Positions 16,858 to 24,885 of a DNA stretch of 64,000 nucleotides are shown in pieces; the stretch's first letter is position 1; every line of letters begins with the position of its first letter. Origin of the DNA: Bacillota bacterium (GTDB taxonomy: Bacteria > Bacillota > Clostridia > Lachnospirales > Lachnospiraceae); NCBI GenBank assembly GCA_023407575.1, contig JAEYLX010000033.1, positions 62,001 to 126,000 on the forward strand, in the 5' to 3' direction. The translations under genes and the position numbers were made by a program. A model generated the notes under the pieces. The model saw only the letters and a program-made list of their open reading frames with translations. It was not told the DNA's origin and searched no databases.

Positions 16858-18431
16858 AAGCATTAGTCTATATTATTAAGAAAAGTATGAAAAATAGTTT
16901 ACTGGAACTATTACATAAACCCGGTAAATTAATTCTTTATATTTGTTTAATATTATTAATTGTAATTTCTGCAGTTTCTACTTTATTTACAACCCCGTCA
17001 GCACAGAGTCAAGCATCGATATTCTGGTTTACAGGGATATTATTTGCTTTTCTTGGGATGTTTGTAGTCATGGCTGTGTTAAAGGGGATTTCTAATGGTG
17101 ATGCGATATTTGAAATGAATGATGTAAACTTGTTATTTGTTTCACCAATAAACCCTAGTAAGATATTATTTTATGGTATTCTAAGACTGACGAAGACTGC
17201 ATTTTTTGCTGTATTTTTTATTCTCTTTCAGGCAAGTTCTTTGGCAAACTTTGGGGTTAATTATGGCGGAGTATTACTGACTTTTTTAGCTACTATGATA
17301 TCCGTTATTGTACTTTCCATTGTGTCTTTACTTTTATACAGTATTGTAAACGGTAATGCTAAAAGAAAAACCTGCGTTAAGGTTATTACTATCCTGGTTT
17401 TTCTACCTTTGTTGATTGTTTTGGGGCTTAATTTTTTGGATTCTCAAAACTTAATGATATCTTTAGAAGGAGCTATCAAATCGCCAGCAATGACCTATAT
17501 ACCCGTAGCGGGCTGGATGTCAGCAGGGGTCACAGCATTTTTAACTGGTGAGATATTAAACGGTTTCATATTCTTTGGTGCGACCTTACTATTTGGTGCA
17601 GCTTTAATTACTTATATAGTTTTAACTAATCCAGATTATTATGAAGATACCTTAGTGGCAACAGAAACGAACTTTGAGAAAAAACGGCTGATAGCAGAAG
17701 GTAATCTTAACGCTGCAAATACTACAGCCAGCAAAATTAAGGTTGTAAAAACAGGAATTTCAGGTTTTGGTGCATCTACGCTTCTGGGTAAACATTTAAG
17801 GGAAAGCTTTAGGCAGAGCAGATTAGGATTTTTATCAGTTATGTCATTTATCATTATAATAGGTGCAAATGTTAGTTCCGTCCTTACAAAGGATTTAACT
17901 ATTACGTTACAAATACTTATGTGGATGCAAGTGTTTTTAATCGGTACAGGTAGAGGTTTAAAGGATACTTATTATCACTATATCTATTTAATTCCTGAAT
18001 CATCGTTTAAGAAGATTATATGGAGTAATATGGAGGTCATGGTTAAAACAGCAATAGAAAGTGTTTTAATCTTCGGAATAGCTGGTATTTTAATACAGCA
18101 AAATATTTTCATCATACTTATGTGTATTACAGTGTATACTTTGTTTGCATTTTACCTTGTAGGGTTTAATTACTTTATTATGAGATTTACAGGGGCAAAT
18201 ATTAGTGCAGGGTTATTATTAGTAATATACATGATATTAATTATAATATTCATACTGCCGGGACTTGTACCTGCAATCATAGTAGGAATTGCCATCGGAG
18301 GGAATGTTGGGTTAACAATTGCGTTACTTATTCTTGCAGCTTGGGAACTTATTGCGGGGGTGGTTTGCTTTTTACTTGCAAGAGGTGTACTTCATAACTG
18401 TGATATGCCAACAGTAAAGCCAAGAGGATAA
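16854..18431 (+). CDS. ABC exporter membrane protein (putative ABC_export family)
   Basis: This 525-aa protein has about twelve predicted membrane helices in two groups separated by a cytoplasmic stretch (about residues 260-320). The pattern resembles the putative ABC exporter family (PF16962 type). Its ATG overlaps the stop of the ATPase gene by 4 nt, so both are translated together. The substrate is unknown. A terminator follows at 18475. The operon is controlled from the repeat-containing promoter at 15933-16000. Confidence 0.82.
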   Translation: MKALVYIIKKSMKNSLLELLHKPGKLILYICLILLIVISAVSTLFTTPSAQSQASIFWFTGILFAFLGMFVVMAVLKGISNGDAIFEMNDVNLLFVSPINPSKILFYGILRLTKTAFFAVFFILFQASSLANFGVNYGGVLLTFLATMISVIVLSIVSLLLYSIVNGNAKRKTCVKVITILVFLPLLIVLGLNFLDSQNLMISLEGAIKSPAMTYIPVAGWMSAGVTAFLTGEILNGFIFFGATLLFGAALITYIVLTNPDYYEDTLVATETNFEKKRLIAEGNLNAANTTASKIKVVKTGISGFGASTLLGKHLRESFRQSRLGFLSVMSFIIIIGANVSSVLTKDLTITLQILMWMQVFLIGTGRGLKDTYYHYIYLIPESSFKKIIWSNMEVMVKTAIESVLIFGIAGILIQQNIFIILMCITVYTLFAFYLVGFNYFIMRFTGANISAGLLLVIYMILIIIFILPGLVPAIIVGIAIGGNVGLTIALLILAAWELIAGVVCFLLARGVLHNCDMPTVKPRG

Positions 18432-18474
18432 ATTAAGAGTAAAAATAAAAAATAATTTAATGCATTTTAAAATT

Positions 18475-18503
18475 CCAGTAGCTAATGCTGCTGGTGTTTT
18501 TTT
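18475..18503 (+). terminator. Intrinsic terminator after the ABC exporter
   Basis: CCAGTAGC at 18475-18482 pairs with GCTGCTGG at 18487-18494 around a 4-nt loop, then TGTTTTTTT. Confidence 0.88.
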
Positions 18504-18585
18504 GAAGATATATACTAAATCTTTTTAAATAATAAAATTTTTCAAAATAGAAGAACAATACATACTTAGAAAAAGGAATAATTTA

Positions 18586-18614
18586 TTTACTTTGTGTCGA
18601 AAAAAAGGTAAAAT
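18586..18614 (+). promoter_or_regulatory. Promoter of the small membrane protein gene
   Basis: TTTACT at 18586-18591 and TAAAAT at 18609-18614 are 17 nt apart. The -10 lies before the ATG at 18661, which argues against the longer reading frame that opens at 18592. Confidence 0.6.
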
Positions 18615-18660
18615 ATTAATATGTTGTAACTTAATTACTTTTTTACTAAAGGAGAATAGT

Positions 18661-18906
18661 ATGAGCTTTACTAGATTCTGTAAAAGAATTTCTGTGGCAT
18701 TTTTTATCGCAGTTGTAGCGTATTTGTTGATTTCTACGACCTACATTAGATTTTTTAATATTGCTTTAATTATTACATTTTCAGCTGGAATACTTAGTAT
18801 TATTGTTTATGCTTTAGGAGATATTGTTGAAAGTTTACGATGTATTAGTACTATGCTAGTACAGCAAGATATAAAAAATGAACATCTAGAGGATGATAGG
18901 ATATAG
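18661..18906 (+). CDS. Small membrane protein, two predicted helices, unknown function
   Basis: This 81-aa protein begins MSFTRFCKRI and has two hydrophobic segments (about 10-30 and 34-56) followed by a short charged tail. I do not recognise a family. AAAGGAG lies 7-8 nt before the ATG, and a consensus-spaced promoter lies 47 nt upstream, so it is likely expressed as its own transcript. A GC-rich hairpin follows at 18981. Confidence 0.65.
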   Translation: MSFTRFCKRISVAFFIAVVAYLLISTTYIRFFNIALIITFSAGILSIIVYALGDIVESLRCISTMLVQQDIKNEHLEDDRI

Positions 18907-18980
18907 GATGTCAAGGCATATCTCTCCTGGCAGTTATGACTTTGAGAACGTATCATTTAAAAAGTAATTATTACCCCTGA

Positions 18981-19008
18981 CCCCAATATGGTTGGGGGTT
19001 TATTTTTA
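18981..19008 (+). terminator. Terminator after the small membrane protein
   Basis: CCCCAA at 18981-18986 pairs with TTGGGG at 18992-18997 around a 5-nt loop, followed by GTTTATTTTT. Confidence 0.75.
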
Positions 19009-19183
19009 GGATTTCTTAAGCGTTTCTCTAATTACGTGTCTAACATTGCTGTTGGAGGTTTATTTATTGTTTTGCGTTGAATATTTTGTACACAAGATAA
19101 TCAATAGTTAAAGGAAACTTAAAGTTTGCGTAGTTCTTGCTTTATGTCCATATAGTTTTAATAACTGGGGGAATATGCTATAA

Positions 19184-19300
19184 ATAGATTATGGAAACTT
19201 GCGATTTGTAATAGACAATGATATGATTGATATGTATAGCGTGAAAGAAGCAATACGTCACAGCGAAGAAGTAAATACAAAGAATTATTCATTTATGTAA
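19184..19300 (+). pseudogene. Possible remnant of an ornithine cyclodeaminase-like gene start
   Basis: A 38-codon open stretch bounded by stops at 19181 and 19298 reads LRFVIDNDMIDMYSVKEAIR, which resembles the N-terminus of ornithine cyclodeaminase-family proteins. No start with a ribosome site and no continuation are visible. It may be a decayed fragment or chance. Confidence 0.25.
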
Positions 19301-19330
19301 GCAAAACGGTATAATGTAATCAACTCAAAC

Positions 19331-19374
19331 ATAAAAGAAAATCCCCAAAGTCTTATACTACAAGGCTTTGGGGA
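19331..19374 (-). terminator. Terminator of tRNA-Leu (minus strand)
   Basis: TCCCCAAAGT at 19342-19351 pairs with GCTTTGGGGA at 19365-19374. On the minus strand it is followed by a T-rich stretch (19331-19341). Confidence 0.85.
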
Positions 19375-19386
19375 CTATCTAGGCAC

Positions 19387-19469
19387 TGCGGATGAAGGGA
19401 CTCGAACCCCCACGGGTGTTTGCCCGGCAGATTTTGAGTCTGCTTCGTCTGCCATTCCGACACATCCGC
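19387..19469 (-). tRNA. tRNA-Leu (anticodon CAA)
   Basis: Read on the minus strand, the acceptor GCGGATG pairs with CATCCGC, with discriminator A. The anticodon stem GCAGA/TCTGC encloses CTCAAAA, giving anticodon CAA. A long variable arm (CGGGCAAACACCCG) marks a class II tRNA, and the T-loop reads TTCGAGT. The 3' CCA is not encoded. Only tRNA found in the window. Confidence 0.97.
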
Positions 19470-19550
19470 ATTTCGTAACGAGGACTATTCTAACATAACT
19501 AATTTCATATTTCAAGTATGAAAATAAAAAACTAGAAGAAAATAAGTAAC

Positions 19551-19601
19551 AACTCAGACTAAGCTCAAATTTGCTTCAATATGTTCCGCTTAGGTTGAGT
19601 T
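19551..19601. repeat. Inverted repeat between tRNA-Leu and the zf-HC2 gene
   Basis: A 14-nt arm at 19551-19564 pairs with 19588-19601 with two mismatches around a 23-nt loop. A T-rich stretch would follow on the minus strand, so it could be a minus-strand terminator or a leader structure. Confidence 0.4.
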
Positions 19602-19653
19602 TATGGCTGAAATGGTTTAATATAAATTTATTTATGAATAGGAGTTGATTTCC

Positions 19654-20130
19654 CTGACCTGCCGTAAAGCCCAAAGTATGATAACACCCTTTATTAATAA
19701 TAAATTATCCCTTGAAGAACTGGAGGGATTTATTGAGCATGTGAATTCCTGTAAGGATTGTAAGGAAGAGCTGGAAGTATATTATGCCCTTTTGACAGCA
19801 ATGAAGCAATTGGATGAGGACAAAAATCTTTCCAGTAACTTTGTACAGGAATTAAATATTAAACTTGAAAAGTCCCAGGAAAGGATTATACATGCCAAGT
19901 ATACATATTATCGTAAGATAACAGTGCTGATATTTACTATGATTTTACTGGCATTTTTATTCAGCATCAGTTATGCTGATATAAGATTACAGGAACCTAA
20001 AGAAATTTCTGTAGAAGAATATCACATAATTATGGATTATAATGTGCAAAGAGATTGGATGGATCGAATTGAATTTAGAGAATATCTTGAAGAATATAAA
20101 AAGAATCATGCTATTAACAAAGCAGATTAA
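19654..20130 (+). CDS. zf-HC2 membrane protein (anti-sigma-like), inferred CTG start
   Basis: A cytoplasmic zinc-binding N-terminus has Cys3, His29, Cys33 and Cys36 (numbered from 19654), the C-x25-H-x3-C-x2-C pattern of anti-sigma zinc fingers. One membrane helix lies at about 86-105 and a short extracellular domain follows. Starting at CTG 19654 gives the family-typical opening MTCRKAQ and places AGGAG (19640-19644) 9 nt upstream. A TTG at 19645 is also in frame but directly abuts the ribosome site. A stop at 19639 rules out anything longer. No sigma gene is adjacent; polA follows 62 nt later, so its partner is unknown. Confidence 0.7.
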   Translation: MTCRKAQSMITPFINNKLSLEELEGFIEHVNSCKDCKEELEVYYALLTAMKQLDEDKNLSSNFVQELNIKLEKSQERIIHAKYTYYRKITVLIFTMILLAFLFSISYADIRLQEPKEISVEEYHIIMDYNVQRDWMDRIEFREYLEEYKKNHAINKAD

Positions 20131-20192
20131 CTAATTCTTCAACAATAAGGAAAGGAGTTTGCCTGGACGTTTTATAACTGGGCGACAAATTT

Positions 20193-22841
20193 ATGGATAA
20201 GAAAATTGTATTAATTGATGGACATAGTATCTTAAACAGAGCTTTTTATGGATTACCTGATCTGACCACTGCTAAAGGTGAACATACCAACGCAGTTCTC
20301 GGGTTTATTAATATTATGCTAAAGATTCTGGAGGAGGAGAAACCGAATTATTTAGCTGTTGCCTTTGATACCCATCATCCAACCTTTCGTCACGAAATGT
20401 TTGATGCATATAAGGGAACAAGAAAGGGAATGCCAGAGGAATTAAGAGAGCAGGTACCTTTGATGAAAGAGGTTTTGAAAGCCATGAAGGTTATGGTTCT
20501 TGAAAAGCCCGGATTTGAAGCAGATGATATCCTCGGATCACTAGCCACACAAGCTGAAAAAAGTGGTAATCATGTTTCCCTGGTTTCTGGAGATCGAGAT
20601 TTATTACAGTTAGCTAGTACCAAAATTAAAATTAGAATTCCTAAGACAAAGAAAACAGGAACCGAAATTGAAGATTATTATGATAGGGATGTTATTGAAA
20701 AATATAGCGTAACTCCAACGCAGTTCATTGATTTAAAAGGTCTTATGGGGGATCCTTCTGATAATATTCCAGGGGTACCAGGTGTCGGAGAAAAGACGGC
20801 AGCTAAATTAATGGCAAGTTATCAATCCATAGAAAATTTATATGAGCATATTGATGAGCTGTCACCGGGAAAAGTTACCACCACTTTAAAAGAAAATAAA
20901 GAGTTAGCTTTTCTATCTAAAAAGTTAGCAACCATTTGTACGGATTGTGATTTGGGCTTTGAAATGGAACAGTCTAAACTGGATAATCTATTCAACGAAG
21001 AGGTATATTTATTATTTAAAAGATTAGAGTTTAAGAATTTATTATCTAAGTTTCAAAAGCAGGAGGTTAGCCACTCCACTGGAATCGAGCAAAACTTTAT
21101 TCTTATAGAAGATTTATCAAAAGCGGAGCAAGCTTTTACTGTATTAGATACGAAGCCAGGTAATGTAGTTGGTTTACAATTAATAATGGAGCAGGACAAG
21201 CTGTTAGGCATGAGTATCTGTAAGGAAGAAGCAGCGGTGTATGTCATTAAATGTACCGGATTAATTACAGAAGAATATTTAAGTGAGAAAGCAAGCAACT
21301 TTGTAAAGGAAGGTTCCAGATTATCGGTAATCGGATTAAAGGAGCAGCTTCCATTTCTTCGAATAAAGAATGCAGATCGTGTATTCGACGCAACGATTGC
21401 CGCTTATTTATTGAACCCTTTAACAGATTCCTATGGTTACGATGATATTGCAAGAGATTATTTTAATATGACGCTTCCTTCTAAGAATGATTTATTAGGA
21501 AAGAATACAATAACACAGTCAATAGAGGATAAAACAGAGGCAGTTGTAACCTATGCAGGTTATAGTGCTTATATTGCATATAAATCTGCAGAGGTTTTAA
21601 AGGATTTATTAGATAAAGCTTATATGTTACCTTTATTTGAAACAATTGAGATGCCTCTGATCTTCACTCTTTATGATATGGAGTGCCGAGGAGTTCGTGT
21701 TAATAAAGAAGAACTGAAAGAATATGGCGATAACCTTCAGCTTGGAATTGATCGACTGGAGAAGGAAATCTATGAGCAGGTTGGTGAAGTCTTTAATATT
21801 AACTCGCCAAAGCAGTTAGGTGTAATCTTGTTTGAAAAGTTAAGACTACCTTTTGGAAAGAAGACAAAAACCGGTTATTCCACCTCTGCAGATATCCTGG
21901 AGAAGCTTCAATCAGAGCATCCAGTGGTACAAATGATATTGGAATACAGGCAATTAACCAAGCTTAAATCAACCTATGCAGATGGATTAGCAGGTTACAT
22001 TAAAGAAGATGGGCGAATTCATGGACGTTTCCATCAAACCATAGCTGCCACCGGAAGAATTAGCAGTACTGACCCGAATCTTCAGAACATCCCTATTCGA
22101 ATGGAACTTGGAAGACAGATACGAAAAGTATTCATCCCTGAAGAAGGATATGTATTCTTAGATGCGGATTATTCTCAAATTGAATTACGCGTGCTAGCTC
22201 ATATGTCCGGAGATGAACGATTAATCAACGCATACCGTGAAGCTAAGGATATTCACCGAATTACAGCCTCCGAGGTGTTCCATATTCCTTTTGAAGAGGT
22301 TACCTCTGCACAGAGAAGCAGTGCTAAGGCAGTAAACTTTGGGATTGTTTATGGTATAAGCTCCTTTGGCTTAGGACAGGATCTTAATATTACTCGAAAA
22401 GAAGCAGAGCGTTATATCGAGAAATACTTTGAAACCTATCCAAAGGTAAAGTCATATCTGGATAAATTAGTTGCAGATGCCAAGGAGAATGGTTATGCAA
22501 CGACTCTCTTTGGCAGAAGAAGACCAATTCCAGAGATAACATCCAGTAATTTTATGGTACGCTCCTTTGGGGATAGAGTTGCAATGAATTCACCAATTCA
22601 GGGAACTGCAGCAGATGTTATCAAGATAGCTATGATTCGTGTAAATGATAAATTAAACGAGCTAAATCTGCGTTCCAGATTAATCCTCCAAATTCACGAT
22701 GAACTTTTGGTTGAAACACATCTAGATGAAGTGGATCAAGTGGCAAAGATTATGGTAGAAGAGATGCAGGGAGCAGCGGAGCTTTCCATTGTGTTGGAAG
22801 CAGAGGTAAAGCAGGGGAATAACTGGTTTGAGGCAAAATAA
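20193..22841 (+). CDS. polA: DNA polymerase I
   Basis: PolA, 882 aa, fills gaps and processes Okazaki primers. The N-terminal 5' nuclease domain (about 1-290) has VLIDGHSILNRAFYG and the GVPGVGEKTA hairpin. A central 3'-5' exonuclease-like domain follows, but where active enzymes have DxE it reads VLDTKPGNVVG, so proofreading is probably lost, as in other Firmicutes. The polymerase domain carries motif A (DADYSQIELR), motif B (KAVNFGIVYG) and motif C (QIHDELLVE). No good ribosome site lies next to the ATG; an AAAGGAG sits about 35 nt upstream. Confidence 0.97.
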   Translation: MDKKIVLIDGHSILNRAFYGLPDLTTAKGEHTNAVLGFINIMLKILEEEKPNYLAVAFDTHHPTFRHEMFDAYKGTRKGMPEELREQVPLMKEVLKAMKVMVLEKPGFEADDILGSLATQAEKSGNHVSLVSGDRDLLQLASTKIKIRIPKTKKTGTEIEDYYDRDVIEKYSVTPTQFIDLKGLMGDPSDNIPGVPGVGEKTAAKLMASYQSIENLYEHIDELSPGKVTTTLKENKELAFLSKKLATICTDCDLGFEMEQSKLDNLFNEEVYLLFKRLEFKNLLSKFQKQEVSHSTGIEQNFILIEDLSKAEQAFTVLDTKPGNVVGLQLIMEQDKLLGMSICKEEAAVYVIKCTGLITEEYLSEKASNFVKEGSRLSVIGLKEQLPFLRIKNADRVFDATIAAYLLNPLTDSYGYDDIARDYFNMTLPSKNDLLGKNTITQSIEDKTEAVVTYAGYSAYIAYKSAEVLKDLLDKAYMLPLFETIEMPLIFTLYDMECRGVRVNKEELKEYGDNLQLGIDRLEKEIYEQVGEVFNINSPKQLGVILFEKLRLPFGKKTKTGYSTSADILEKLQSEHPVVQMILEYRQLTKLKSTYADGLAGYIKEDGRIHGRFHQTIAATGRISSTDPNLQNIPIRMELGRQIRKVFIPEEGYVFLDADYSQIELRVLAHMSGDERLINAYREAKDIHRITASEVFHIPFEEVTSAQRSSAKAVNFGIVYGISSFGLGQDLNITRKEAERYIEKYFETYPKVKSYLDKLVADAKENGYATTLFGRRRPIPEITSSNFMVRSFGDRVAMNSPIQGTAADVIKIAMIRVNDKLNELNLRSRLILQIHDELLVETHLDEVDQVAKIMVEEMQGAAELSIVLEAEVKQGNNWFEAK

Positions 22842-22936
22842 TTATTCACGGTAACAAGATGGTTCATTATTAATAAATTTAAGATATAACACTATGATTG
22901 CAGATTGCAGGAATTGTGAAAGGTAAGATTATATAT

Positions 22937-23530
22937 ATGAAGGTAATTGGATTAACTGGGGGCATCGGGAGTGGCAAATCCCTAGTTGCACATATATTAA
23001 AAAATAAATATCACGCGGAACTACTTACTACAGATGAAATTGCAAAAAAGCAGATGGAGCCAGGGGGAGCAAGTTACCTGGCGGTTGTCGAATATTTTGG
23101 CAAAGAGATCCTAGCCTCAGATGGTACGATTGATCGTCCAAAGCTTTCTGCCATCATCTTTGAAGATGATACTAAGCGGCTTAAAATAAATGAGATTACG
23201 CATCCCCTTGTATTGCAAGAAGTTATGCAAGTAATCGAGGAACATCGAAACAAGGCAAAGACACCATATCTTGTTGTAGAGACCGCCCTAATGATTGAGG
23301 CAGGATATGATTTTATCTGTGATGAGGTGTGGTATGTTTATGCACCGGAGGAGGAACGGAGAGCACGCCTCATACGAGAACGCAATTATTCTATAGAAAA
23401 GATTGAGTCTATTATAAAAAATCAATGCAAAGATGAAGATTTTCGTGCTAAGTTTTCGTTAGTGATAGAGAATGACGGTGACTATCTTAGGTTAGAACAT
23501 CAGGTGGATCAACTATTGCAAAAGGTTTAG
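22937..23530 (+). CDS. coaE: Dephospho-CoA kinase
   Basis: CoaE, 197 aa, phosphorylates dephospho-CoA in the last step of coenzyme A synthesis. The P-loop GGIGSGKS spans residues 8-15, and the CoaE-specific region HPLVLQEV and the lid region with RARLIRERN are present. The ATG at 22937 matches the family start MKVIGLTGG; an upstream in-frame TTG at 22898 would add 13 unconserved residues. It follows polA, a common clostridial order. Confidence 0.95.
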   Translation: MKVIGLTGGIGSGKSLVAHILKNKYHAELLTTDEIAKKQMEPGGASYLAVVEYFGKEILASDGTIDRPKLSAIIFEDDTKRLKINEITHPLVLQEVMQVIEEHRNKAKTPYLVVETALMIEAGYDFICDEVWYVYAPEEERRARLIRERNYSIEKIESIIKNQCKDEDFRAKFSLVIENDGDYLRLEHQVDQLLQKV

Positions 23531-23536
23531 TTTTTC

Positions 23537-23565
23537 TTGACAAAACCCATAAAATGAGGGATACT
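23537..23565 (+). promoter_or_regulatory. Promoter upstream of the WalJ-like gene
   Basis: A perfect TTGACA at 23537-23542 and GATACT at 23560-23565 are spaced 17 nt. The predicted start near 23572 coincides with the inverted repeat that begins at 23573. Confidence 0.55.
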
Positions 23566-23572
23566 CATTTAG

Positions 23573-23615
23573 AAACACGTGACAAATGTGCGCATAGTAA
23601 ATTTGTCACGTGTTT
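23573..23615 (+). repeat. Perfect 14-bp inverted repeat with CACGTG core
   Basis: AAACACGTGACAAA at 23573-23586 is exactly inverted at 23602-23615 around a 15-nt loop. It lies right after a promoter and about 95 nt before the WalJ-like start, so it may be an operator, a leader hairpin or a terminator of coaE. There is no T run beyond the arm. Confidence 0.6.
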
Positions 23616-23710
23616 ATGATAAAACCATTCGTAATTATTTGTGCAAGCGTGGAGAATGTGTGAAGAAATGAATTAGAATTCACACATCTAACAATAGATT
23701 GGAGAGTTAC

Positions 23711-24502
23711 ATGAAATTATGCAGTATTGCAAGTGGCAGCAGTGGTAACTGTATCTATGTAGGCAGTGATAATACCAACCTTTTAGTGGATGTGGGGATT
23801 AGTGCGAAGAGAATTGAGAATGGGTTAAATGAGATTGAAATTAAACCAGATACGATTCAAGGAATATTAATTACCCATGAGCATTCGGATCATATTGCAG
23901 GGCTTGGTGTACTTGCCCGCAGATACAATATACCGATATACGCTACTTACGAAACCTCCAATGCCATTCAAAGTATGAAGGGTATGAGTAACATGCCCCC
24001 AGAGTTATATAAGTATATAAAACCAGATGAAACATTTATCATCAATGATATTAGTATTGAACCTTTCTCTACCTCACATGATGCTTCAAACCCCGTTTGT
24101 TATACATTGCAGTCACAAGGGCATAAAGTAGGCATTGCCACGGACCTTGGTAAATATGACGACTATATTGTTTCAAAGTTAACAAATTCTGAAATTCTAT
24201 ATATAGAAGCAAATCATGATGTGAACATGTTAATGGTAGGTGGTTATCCTTATTATCTTAAACAGAGAATTCTTGGTGACAGAGGGCATTTGTCCAATGA
24301 AACATCAGCTGATTTAATCAGCAAATTAATCCACCCAGGTCTAAAAAGCATCTTATTAGCACATTTAAGCAAAGAAAATAATTACGAAGAGCTTGCATAT
24401 GAAACAGTATGTTGTGAGTTGGTGAAACGTGGGAATAACCCTTTTGCTAAAAATGTTAGAGTAGCACAAAGAGAGAAACCAACCGGAATGGTTTTTATAT
24501 AA
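23711..24502 (+). CDS. MBL-fold metallohydrolase, WalJ/YycJ-like
   Basis: This 263-aa protein has the metallo-beta-lactamase motif H56-E-H58-S-D60-H61 and the N-terminal pattern CSIASGSSGN typical of the YycJ/WalJ group. Homologues are two-metal hydrolases associated with the WalRK cell-wall system in bacilli, but no WalRK genes are here. The start at 23711 follows GGAGAG; an in-frame TTG at 23699 would add four residues. Exact activity is unproven. Confidence 0.85.
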   Translation: MKLCSIASGSSGNCIYVGSDNTNLLVDVGISAKRIENGLNEIEIKPDTIQGILITHEHSDHIAGLGVLARRYNIPIYATYETSNAIQSMKGMSNMPPELYKYIKPDETFIINDISIEPFSTSHDASNPVCYTLQSQGHKVGIATDLGKYDDYIVSKLTNSEILYIEANHDVNMLMVGGYPYYLKQRILGDRGHLSNETSADLISKLIHPGLKSILLAHLSKENNYEELAYETVCCELVKRGNNPFAKNVRVAQREKPTGMVFI

Positions 24503-24522
24503 TACATAAGGAGGCTATTTGC

Positions 24523-24795
24523 ATGAAAAGAACAGTAATCACTGTAGTTGGAAAGGATACCGTAGGAATTATAGCTAAGGTTTGTACTTATCTTGCTAAT
24601 AATAGGGTAAATATTTTAGATATTTCCCAGACAATAGTTCAGGGATTTTTTAATATGATGATGATTGCAGATTTATCCGATACACCAAAGGATTTTAATG
24701 TTATTTCTGATGAGTTAGAGCAGATTGGAAAAGAAATCGGCGTTATAATTAAGACTCAGCACGAAGATATCTTTGATAAAATGCACCGAATTTAA
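24523..24795 (+). CDS. ACT domain protein (UPF0237)
   Basis: This 90-aa protein is essentially a single ACT domain (RTVITVVGKDTVGIIAKVC onward), the UPF0237 family. ACT domains bind small ligands, often amino acids. It is followed after 90 nt by the UPF0210 protein, with which it is regularly paired in Firmicutes, so the two probably act together. AAGGAGG precedes the ATG. Confidence 0.92.
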   Translation: MKRTVITVVGKDTVGIIAKVCTYLANNRVNILDISQTIVQGFFNMMMIADLSDTPKDFNVISDELEQIGKEIGVIIKTQHEDIFDKMHRI

Positions 24796-24885
24796 AACTT
24801 GCAGAATAACTTGGATGATTTTACGAAAGATAAGTGAAAGAATACTTATTTTGATAGGTATTTCCAGGTGTAAATGGAGGATAAT

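Larger units (their letters stand above)
18907..19386. other. Gene-poor stretch between the small membrane protein and tRNA-Leu
   Basis: About 480 bp without an intact gene. It contains the terminator at 18981, a possible gene remnant at 19184-19300 and the tRNA terminator at 19331. The rest shows no clear coding, repeat or regulatory signal. Confidence 0.6.

Noticed and set aside
20159..20200. 13-codon TTG-started frame overlapping the polA start
   Set aside because: AAAGGAG is only one base from the TTG, too close for efficient use, and the peptide looks random. Kept only as a note on polA's weak ribosome site.
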